A DNA stretch of 11,660 bases from an uncultured Collinsella sp. (GTDB lineage: Bacteria; Actinomycetota; Coriobacteriia; Coriobacteriales; Coriobacteriaceae): assembly GCA_900550825.1 (NCBI GenBank), contig URTZ01000048.1, positions 1 to 11,660 on the forward strand, written 5' to 3'. The notes below the pieces were generated by a model. The model saw nothing but the letters and a program-made list of their open reading frames with translations, did not search any database and was not told the origin of the DNA. The position numbers were made by a program, and so were the translations under genes. The number at the start of each line of letters is the position of its first letter. Within the stretch, counting starts at the first letter, position 1. Positions 6,088-11,660 of this stretch are shown piece by piece.

Positions 6088-7158
6088 TTATCGGCAAACG
6101 AGATGAATCCTGCTTGCATCAAAATGCATGCGCAGAGTCTCACCCGCCTGCGGCAGCTCTTCCACGGGTACACTCACCTTATTCACCTTCCACTGCAGAC
6201 GCGTGGGCGCATCAGCACGCGGCACGTCCAGCAGCACCAGCCGCTCAAAGCGCGAATCGCTCACACGGGCCACGTGCAAATCGTAGCTGTTGCGACCGCG
6301 CTCCGCGCGATTGTCAACATGGAAGTAGCTCGCACGAATACCGAGGTACGTCACGTTATCGGGAACCTCATGGCCCACGTTAAAGGTCATGCCCCAGTCC
6401 AGGGCTTCAACTTCCTGAGACCCGATCTTGCGCGCCCGGCTTGTGTTCTTGCAGCCCGTCAGGCGCAGCGCCGCCAGCGTCTGCGGACGGCGGACCACGT
6501 CCTCGACGGAGCCGATCTCCTCAACATGCCCGTCGTGCATCACGCAGATGCGCTGGCACAGGCGGCACGCTTCGTCGATGTCGTGGCTCACGTAGAGCAC
6601 GGTGCGGTTGCATACATCGAACAGGTCGAGCATGTTTTGCTCAAGCGCGCTCTTGAGATACGCATCGAGCGCGCTCATGGGCTCGTCGAACATAAAAATG
6701 CCCGGATGCGCCGCCACCATACGGGCAAGCGCCACGCGTTGCTGCTGCCCGCCCGAGAGTCGCGCGGGGTAGCGATCGACAAAATCGGCCAGACCGAAAA
6801 TGCCCAAATAGCGCTCGGCGAGCTTTTTGCGCGCGGCGGCGTCGCCAGCATCCTTTACACCGGCGCATACGTTATCGGCCACCGTCATGTTGGGAAACAG
6901 CTGATAGTTTTGAAACAACAGGGCGCATTTTCGCTCCTGGGGTGACAGGTTGATGCCAGCCGCCGAGTCAAAAAAGGTCACGCCGTTGACGACGATCTTG
7001 CCCTCGTCGGGCGTCTCCACGCCGGCAATGCAGCGCAGCGTGCAGCTCTTGCCGCAGCCCGAGGCACCAAGCAGCGCCACACGCTCCTCGCCGGCCTCAA
7101 GCTGCATATCGAGCATAAACCCCGGATAGCGCTTTTTTATGTCCAGAACGAGTGACAT
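6088..7158 (-). CDS. modC: Molybdate ABC transporter ATP-binding protein ModC
   Basis: The 356-residue ABC ATPase powers molybdate import on the cytoplasmic face. Visible motifs are Walker A GASGCGKS (31-38), Q-loop FQNYQLFPNMT (Q83), signature LSGGQQQRVALAR (134-146), Walker B IFMFDEPMSALD (154-165) and the switch histidine in YVSHD. Residues about 230-356 form a divergent C-terminal regulatory region, starting with GCKNTSRARK and lacking an obvious standard molybdopterin-binding TOBE signature. The ATG is 3 bases after the modB stop, and its GGGAGG lies inside modB, which implies translational coupling. Specificity for molybdate rather than tungstate or sulfate is taken from the neighbouring modA, moeA and mogA. 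Confidence 0.92.
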   Translation of the reverse strand: MSLVLDIKKRYPGFMLDMQLEAGEERVALLGASGCGKSCTLRCIAGVETPDEGKIVVNGVTFFDSAAGINLSPQERKCALLFQNYQLFPNMTVADNVCAGVKDAGDAAARKKLAERYLGIFGLADFVDRYPARLSGGQQQRVALARMVAAHPGIFMFDEPMSALDAYLKSALEQNMLDLFDVCNRTVLYVSHDIDEACRLCQRICVMHDGHVEEIGSVEDVVRRPQTLAALRLTGCKNTSRARKIGSQEVEALDWGMTFNVGHEVPDNVTYLGIRASYFHVDNRAERGRNSYDLHVARVSDSRFERLVLLDVPRADAPTRLQWKVNKVSVPVEELPQAGETLRMHFDASRIHLVCR

Positions 7159-7161
7159 GGC

Positions 7162-8604
7162 CTATCGACCTCCCTGCATAGCGGGCTCATCGCGCATGAG
7201 CTCGGCCAGTGCCTCGCGATCGATACGCAAGGCATCACCGCCCGCCGGGTCGAGTGAATCGCCCTGTCCGGCGAGATCTTTGGCCTGCTTACGTTCCGCA
7301 CGGGAAAGGCCACGCTCGCGGTATTTTTGCGAATGCGCCGTGTACATGTTGATGAACAGGATGACTAGGAAGCTGAACGCTATTACGACCACGACCCAAA
7401 AGAGGGCCACCGACGTATTGCCGCCCATCCATTCAAAGTAAATCGCAATGGGAATGGTCTGCGTAATACCGGCATAGTTGCCCGCAAAGAACAGGGTGCA
7501 GCCAAACTCGCCCATGGCGCGGGCAAAGGCGAGCACCGTGCCGGCGGCAATCGAGGGCCAGCCGAGCGGCATCATGAGTTTGGTGAAGATGCGTCGCTCG
7601 GACCAGCCCAGCGTGCGCGCCGCATCGAGCATTTGCGTGTCGAGGCTCTCAAAGGCGCCGAGCGCCGTACGGTAGACCAGGGGAAACGATACCACCACGG
7701 CAGAGATCACCGCCGCCGGCCACGTAAAGACAATCGAGACGCCGTGCGCGATAAGCCACTGGCCCACCCCGGTCGAGCGGCCAAACAGCATAAGGAGCAG
7801 AAAGCCGCAGACCGTGGGCGGCAACACCATGGGGATGGTAAAGACCGAGTCGAGCAGGCCCTTGATGCGACTCGAGGTGCCCATGGTCTTCCACGCGGCA
7901 AACAGGCCCAGTGCAAAGGAGATCAGCAGGGCAAGGCCGCTCGTTTTAATGGACACCCAAAACGGTCGGTAGTCGATGCCGCCCAATAAGGAGGCCAGAG
8001 AGGTCAAGGGCCCCTGCTCATCCCGCAACACGACAGACGATGCTTCTACCATTTGAGCGCTATCAAGCCAACGCGCGCCGCCTTTGGCATCACCCGAGGC
8101 TGATGCAATCACCACATAGCGGCCCCCATCCGCACCGCGCTCGTCAAAGCCATAGGTATACCCGCCGGCATCAAACGTTGTTTCCGCCGTGACATACCAA
8201 GGAAGATCCACGTCCCCTAGCTGCGCACCTCCCATACAGTTTGCGCTGTCGAGCTCACAGACGAGGGCCTTGAGACCCGATACGCACTCGTTGTTCTGCG
8301 GATCCAATCCATACCTCTCGATCGCCTTGGGCGATATCCACACCACAACGCGATCGGCAGCAGGCGCCACTACAAGGTCCACGTCCTCGTCAACGGGAAA
8401 CCGGTAGCCCTCAGGCTGGCCCTCCATGGCACGAGCGGTCCCCTTGGCCAACCGCTCAAAACCCTCGATCCCATAGGAAAGCCCATGAGCAGTCGCAGCA
8501 ACCTGGGCCCCGTCCTCAGCGTCCCCAGCAAACGCAAATCCCGGCACCCAGCAAAGCGTGAAGGTTAAAGCACAGGCGACAAGCATGCGGAATCTATTAA
8601 GCAC
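7162..8604 (-). CDS. modB: Molybdate ABC transporter permease ModB with a large extracytoplasmic N-terminal domain
   Basis: I choose GTG 8604, with GGAG 6 bases upstream and a signal-peptide-like start (MLNRFRMLVACALTFTLCWV, cleavage perhaps after AFA, residue 26), giving 480 residues. The frame also has an upstream GTG at 8673 overlapping the modA stop, but it lacks such support. Residues about 27-210 are hydrophilic, with C107, C116 and C123, and should lie outside the membrane. Residues about 215-420 are the permease: membrane segments near 219-238, 255-275, 285-310, 350-365 and 400-420, and the coupling (EAA) loop around AARTLGWSERRIFTKLMMP. A charged tail of about 55 residues follows. 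Ordinary ModB is roughly 220-230 residues with no such domain. The permease call is firm; the N-terminal domain is unrecognised. Confidence 0.88.
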   Translation of the reverse strand: MLNRFRMLVACALTFTLCWVPGFAFAGDAEDGAQVAATAHGLSYGIEGFERLAKGTARAMEGQPEGYRFPVDEDVDLVVAPAADRVVVWISPKAIERYGLDPQNNECVSGLKALVCELDSANCMGGAQLGDVDLPWYVTAETTFDAGGYTYGFDERGADGGRYVVIASASGDAKGGARWLDSAQMVEASSVVLRDEQGPLTSLASLLGGIDYRPFWVSIKTSGLALLISFALGLFAAWKTMGTSSRIKGLLDSVFTIPMVLPPTVCGFLLLMLFGRSTGVGQWLIAHGVSIVFTWPAAVISAVVVSFPLVYRTALGAFESLDTQMLDAARTLGWSERRIFTKLMMPLGWPSIAAGTVLAFARAMGEFGCTLFFAGNYAGITQTIPIAIYFEWMGGNTSVALFWVVVVIAFSFLVILFINMYTAHSQKYRERGLSRAERKQAKDLAGQGDSLDPAGGDALRIDREALAELMRDEPAMQGGR

Positions 8605-8672
8605 GAAAAGCTCCAAGCGAATATAAGGACGGAGTGAGACACAAAACGATGGAATTATCGCGCCAAGCCGCA

Positions 8673-9548
8673 CTACGCGGAAAGCTCAAAGCCGTACTTA
8701 GCCCAAATCTTCTGAGCCTTCCTGTTGGACAGACAGAAGTCGATGAACGCCTTGGCTTCGTCGGCGTGCTCAGAGCTCTCGGCAACGGCACCCGGATACA
8801 CGATGGGCTTGTGCGAATCCTCGGGACACACAAAGGCCTCCTCGATGCCGTCGTAGCGGAAGATATCGGAGCTGTAGACAAAGCCGGCCACGCAGTCGCC
8901 CGTGGACACATAGGCGGCGGCGGTACCAACTTTGTCGGCCAGGGCCACCTTTTCGGCGATCTCGGGCGCATACTCGCCGTCGTCGCCCTCGGTGCCGGTG
9001 TAGAGGCCCACGGAAGCCAGCGCCTGGTTGGCGTACTTGCCGGCGGGGACGGTCTTGGCGTCGCCAATGGCGATCTTACCGTCCAGGTTCGCGACGTCGG
9101 CGATGGCCTCGACCTTGGTGTCGGAGCCCTCGGCGCGAATGATCACGAGATCGTTGACGAACATGTCCTCACGCGTGTCGGCGTCGACGAGCTCGGCGGC
9201 CTCGGCGTCGTCCATGGTACCCTTGGAAGCGGTGATGAGCACGTCGACGGCGGCACCGGCGCGCATCTGCTCGACAAGGTCGCCAGACGCCTTAAACTGC
9301 GTGTCGGCAAACGTGGTGCCGGTCTGCTCGGCGTAGAGCTCCTGAACCTCGGGCAGAGCTTTCTCGAGCGAGTTGGCTGCAAAGACCTGCAGCTCGACAG
9401 CCTTCTTCTTAGAGGAAGACTTGGCGGAGCCGGCATCGGATCCGGCCGGCTCGGACGTCTTGCTGCCCGAGCAGCCAGCAAGACCAAGGCCGGCAGCGGC
9501 GACAGCAGAAAGCGAGACGAATCCGCGGCGAGAAACCATATCGAACAT
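8673..9548 (-). CDS. modA: Molybdate-binding lipoprotein ModA
   Basis: The 291-residue solute-binding protein captures molybdate outside the membrane for ModBC. The N-terminus MFDMVSRRGFVSLSAVAAAG has an SRRGF twin-arginine-like motif followed by the lipobox LAGC (C26), so it is probably a lipid-anchored, possibly Tat-exported protein. A Ser/Lys-rich linker follows, then the binding domain (LQVFAANSLEKALPEVQELY, DVLITASKGTMDDAEAAELV, GKIAIGDAKTVPAGKYANQA, FVYSSDI). ATG 9548 has AAAGGG 6 bases upstream; TTG 9554 is in frame but abuts that site. The modB start lies 68 bases after its stop. A TATAAT box and two inverted repeats precede it. Confidence 0.92.
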   Translation of the reverse strand: MFDMVSRRGFVSLSAVAAAGLGLAGCSGSKTSEPAGSDAGSAKSSSKKKAVELQVFAANSLEKALPEVQELYAEQTGTTFADTQFKASGDLVEQMRAGAAVDVLITASKGTMDDAEAAELVDADTREDMFVNDLVIIRAEGSDTKVEAIADVANLDGKIAIGDAKTVPAGKYANQALASVGLYTGTEGDDGEYAPEIAEKVALADKVGTAAAYVSTGDCVAGFVYSSDIFRYDGIEEAFVCPEDSHKPIVYPGAVAESSEHADEAKAFIDFCLSNRKAQKIWAKYGFELSA

Positions 9549-9594
9549 ATTCAACCCTTTCGGACCTTGTGCCCGGGTACCCCACCGCGGGCTT

Positions 9595-9614
9595 TAATCT
9601 GCAATCAGATTATA
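9595..9614 (-). promoter_or_regulatory. modA promoter -10 box with overlapping operator-like repeat
   Basis: A perfect TATAAT sits at 9614-9609, about 60 bases before the modA start. TAATCTG-N4-CAGATTA (9612-9595) overlaps it and the expected start site. No good -35 is visible at 17 bases (CACTAA). A repeat over -10/+1 fits repression of molybdate uptake when metal is plentiful, as ModE does in other bacteria, but it does not match the E. coli ModE sequence that I recall. Confidence 0.55.
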
Positions 9615-9643
9615 CTTTTGCGCGAATAATGTTAGTGAGAAAT

Positions 9644-9661
9644 TATTCTCGTCTGAGAATA
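9644..9661. promoter_or_regulatory. Second inverted repeat upstream of the modA promoter
   Basis: TATTCTC-N4-GAGAATA is a perfect 7+4+7 repeat with the same layout as the one over the -10 box, centred 49 bases from it. A third half-site, GAGAA, at 9637-9641 continues the alternation with 9-base steps. It is probably a regulator site upstream of the -35 region. Confidence 0.45.
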
Positions 9662-9701
9662 TAGTTTCGAGTTACCGTACACCTCGGCGTCGATTCGGCG
9701 G

Positions 9702-9740
9702 AAAACAAAAGCGGAGCGACCGATAAGGTCGCCCCACCGC
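9702..9740 (-). terminator. Intrinsic terminator after mogA
   Basis: Eleven bases after the mogA stop, GTGGGGCGACC pairs with GGTCGCTCCGC (11 bp with two G-U pairs) over a 5-nt loop, then TTTTGTTTTC. It separates the moeA-mogA unit from the modA promoter. Confidence 0.8.
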
Positions 9741-9751
9741 AGGTAAATAGC

Positions 9752-10231
9752 TTAGTTGGTATGTCCGCCGCCCGCTGTCATCTGAGCCGCGTGCTCCAGC
9801 TGGTCCGCTATGGCCTCCCAGCTTTCGCGGGCGGCCTTCGTGGAACCGGGAAAGTTTACGACAAGTGTATGACCTCGTTGCATGCAAATAGCACGCGAGA
9901 GCATAGCGCGGCGCGTCTTGGTCATCGAGTACGCACGAATTGCCTCTGCAATACCCGGCACATCGCGGTCGCAGACGGCACGCGTCGCCTCGGGCGTCAC
10001 ATCGCGCATCGAAAGCCCCGTGCCGCCGCAGGTGAGCACGACATTGGCGTGGCACTCATCGGCGGCTTCCACAATGGCATCACCAATCTCGCTGACGTCA
10101 TCGCGCACGACCACATGTGAGGCGACCGTCCAGCCCTGCGCCTCGATAAGTTCCTCGAGTGCAGCTCCAGCCTCGTCCTGGGCAAGATCGCGCGTATCCG
10201 AGCACGTCACAATCGAAATCTTCAGCTCCAT
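9752..10231 (-). CDS. mogA: Molybdenum cofactor biosynthesis protein, MogA/MoaB family
   Basis: The 159-residue protein belongs to the family that adenylylates molybdopterin, the step before MoeA inserts molybdate. The motif VVLTCGGTGLSMRDVTPEAT (64-83), with the GGTG loop and the conserved aspartate at 77, and NFPGSTKAA (126-134) are diagnostic. The frame extends upstream to 10345, but that part lies inside moeA; ATG 10231 has AGGAGG 6 bases upstream and begins with the expected first strand (MELKISIVTCSDT). The gene lies 10 bases after the moeA stop. MogA and MoaB cannot be told apart by eye; the role is the same in most bacteria. Confidence 0.9.
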   Translation of the reverse strand: MELKISIVTCSDTRDLAQDEAGAALEELIEAQGWTVASHVVVRDDVSEIGDAIVEAADECHANVVLTCGGTGLSMRDVTPEATRAVCDRDVPGIAEAIRAYSMTKTRRAMLSRAICMQRGHTLVVNFPGSTKAARESWEAIADQLEHAAQMTAGGGHTN

Positions 10232-10241
10232 AGCATTCCTC

Positions 10242-11504
10242 CTACAACACCGTTCCCTCGGGCAGGTCGACACGCACGACATCCACGACGTCGCCTGCCT
10301 TGAGCTCACACGGCCCTTCGTCAATACGCAGCAGACAGTTGGCACGCTGCATCGTGCCGAGCAGCGCCGAATTCTGCGTCTTGGCCTCGGTCACCAGCAG
10401 CTCATCGGTCTCGGGGTCGCGCAAAACCGTGGCGCGATCGAAGAAGCGTCGGTCCTGGCGCTTTTTCACACCGTGGGTAAGAACCGCTCGCTGCACGGGG
10501 CGCGCCCCCTCGGCAAAACCACGCATCTTGCGAATCGCCGGGCGCGCGAGCATCTCAAAGCCCACATACGCCGCAGCCGGATTGCCTGAAAGCCCCAGGT
10601 AGGGCTTACCCCCGAGCAAGCCAAACGTGATGGCCTTGCCCGGACGCATCGAGATGCGATCGAACAGCACCTCGCCCTCGCGCCGGACGAGCGCCGTCAC
10701 GTAGTCGTAATCGCCCGCCGAGGCGCCACCGCTCGTAATGACAAAATCGCACTCCTGCACGGCGCGATGCACCAGTTCGGCAATCGCCTGCTCATCGTCG
10801 GGCGCAATGCCGTAGAACACGGGCTCGGCTCCTGCATCGAGCGCCTCGGCCATCAACGCCGAGGAGTTGGAGTCGCGAATCTGCCCGCGCGCCGGCACGT
10901 TACTCGGTGCGACCAGTTCCGTGCCCAGCGAGATGATGCCCACACGTGGGGCAGCGTGCACCTTCACGCTCGCGTATCCGGCGCTTGCCAGCAGACCCGC
11001 GCCCGCCGGAGCCACGACCTCGCCGGCGCGCATCACAGCATCGCCGGCATGGGCCTCCTCGGCGGCAGAGCGAACGTTCTCCCCTACCTTGGCCGGCGCC
11101 GAGAAGCGAACGTGCGAGCCCTCGTTGCCATCGCCGTCAAGCACGTCGACGATCTCGTATTTCACTACGGCGTCAGCACCCTCGGGCACCGGCGCGCCCG
11201 TCATGATGCGGACGGTCTCGCCCGTGCCGACCACGCCCTCAAAGACATGGCCCGCTGCCTCGTGTCCGATAACGTCGAGCGTCACCGGCGTCTCACCAGA
11301 CGCCTGCGCCAAGTCCGCCGAGCGCACGGCATATCCGTCCATAGCGCTGTTGGCAAACGGCGAGATGTCGATATCGGCCACCGCGTCCTCGGCCAAGGGA
11401 AGACCGGCGGCCTGCCACACGGGAATCTCGACGAGATCGGTCGGAGCAACGTGCGACAGAACGATCGACTGCGCGTCCTCCAGCGGAATGAGTTTCTCTG
11501 CCAT
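10242..11504 (-). CDS. moeA: Molybdopterin molybdenumtransferase MoeA
   Basis: The 420-residue protein inserts molybdate into adenylylated molybdopterin, releasing AMP and giving active Moco. Domains in order are the N-terminal MoeA domain with DIDISPFANSAMDGYAVRS (44-62), MTGAPVPEGADAVV (101-114), the MoCF catalytic domain with GIISLGTELV (189-198), RDSNSS, FVITSGGASAGDYDYV (254-269) and MRPGKAITFG...GLSGNPAAA (286-312), and a C-terminal beta-barrel domain from about 335. Length and motif order are normal. ATG 11504 has AGAGG about 5 bases upstream; the frame continues to 11531 without a comparable site. It leads the moeA-mogA unit and feeds Moco to molybdoenzymes supplied by the adjacent molybdate transporter. 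Confidence 0.95.
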   Translation of the reverse strand: MAEKLIPLEDAQSIVLSHVAPTDLVEIPVWQAAGLPLAEDAVADIDISPFANSAMDGYAVRSADLAQASGETPVTLDVIGHEAAGHVFEGVVGTGETVRIMTGAPVPEGADAVVKYEIVDVLDGDGNEGSHVRFSAPAKVGENVRSAAEEAHAGDAVMRAGEVVAPAGAGLLASAGYASVKVHAAPRVGIISLGTELVAPSNVPARGQIRDSNSSALMAEALDAGAEPVFYGIAPDDEQAIAELVHRAVQECDFVITSGGASAGDYDYVTALVRREGEVLFDRISMRPGKAITFGLLGGKPYLGLSGNPAAAYVGFEMLARPAIRKMRGFAEGARPVQRAVLTHGVKKRQDRRFFDRATVLRDPETDELLVTEAKTQNSALLGTMQRANCLLRIDEGPCELKAGDVVDVVRVDLPEGTVL

Positions 11505-11549
11505 ATGCACCTCTTTAATGCCACGGCGCACAACAGGGACGCCGATTCT

Positions 11550-11645
11550 TTATGCTTGTCTCAGTATAATCCCCCGACGCGCGACCGCGATTTGGCCTGT
11601 ACCCGCAAATACACCTGTCGGCCGCACCTTGATTATCGACTTCAT
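11550..11645 (-). CDS. Possible 31-residue ORF or tail of an upstream gene
   Basis: ATG 11645 to UAA 11550 gives 31 residues beginning MKSIIKVRPTGVFAGTGQIA and ending RRGIILRQA. GGGAGGTG lies 5 bases before the ATG. The frame is also open to the window edge, so it may be the C-terminus of a gene outside the window. No family is recognised. A TATACT box (11568-11563), a possible moeA -10 without a clear -35, overlaps its end. It stops 45 bases before the moeA ATG. Confidence 0.3.
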   Translation of the reverse strand: MKSIIKVRPTGVFAGTGQIAVARRGIILRQA

Positions 11646-11660
11646 CCGAACACCTCCCAC

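Noticed and set aside
8634..9629. 331-codon plus-strand open frame opposite modA
   Set aside because: It is an antisense shadow of a clear lipoprotein gene, Gly/Leu/Val-rich and without motifs.

Overview
The window reads as a piece of a G+C-rich strict anaerobe. Se-dependent and Mo-dependent metabolism, an oxygen-sensitive [4Fe-4S] ATPase of the 2-hydroxyacyl-CoA dehydratase activator family, and the look of the proteins suggest a gut actinobacterium of the class Coriobacteriia (Collinsella-like). That placement is inference and was not tested by any search. Every convincing gene lies on the minus strand, so transcription runs from high to low coordinates.

Three transcription units can be drawn. 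(1) moeA-mogA (11504 to 9752) encodes the last steps of molybdopterin cofactor assembly and ends in a clear intrinsic terminator at 9702-9740. (2) modA-modB-modC (9548 to 6088) is a molybdate ABC transporter. It is preceded by a TATAAT promoter box and two 18-bp inverted repeats, and it ends at a terminator at 6040-6075. Its permease carries an unusual extracytoplasmic domain of about 200 residues. (3) A selenium/reductase unit (5643 to the left edge) holds two paralogous double-cubane-type reductases (HGD-D/YjiM-like), their ATP-dependent activase (YjiL/HgdC-like), selD, yedF and a DUF3343 gene. Its upstream region contains a palindrome array, a 22-codon ORF with a strong ribosome binding site, and hairpins. 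Structured intercistronic spacers separate several of its genes.

The selD gene starts 60 bases further upstream than a conventional ORF would suggest. Codon 17, the position of the catalytic Cys17 of E. coli SelD, is an in-frame UGA. It is followed 25 nt later by a perfect 8-bp stem with an AGGUC apex, a plausible bacterial SECIS. The organism therefore probably makes selenocysteine and uses it to make its own selenophosphate synthetase.

The last gene on the left is a chimera. About 50 residues of DUF3343, a putative Se/S carrier family, run in frame into the C-terminal part of a GH65 sugar phosphorylase, with a sharp drop in G+C at the join. It is either a natural deletion fusion or an assembly join.

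Taken together, the window supplies molybdate, Moco and activated selenium, the inputs of Se/Mo enzymes such as formate dehydrogenase or Se-dependent molybdenum hydroxylases; none of those enzymes is in the window. It also places an ATP-driven low-potential reductase among the selenium genes. The most interesting untested idea is that this reductase prepares a selenium or sulfur substrate for SelD.
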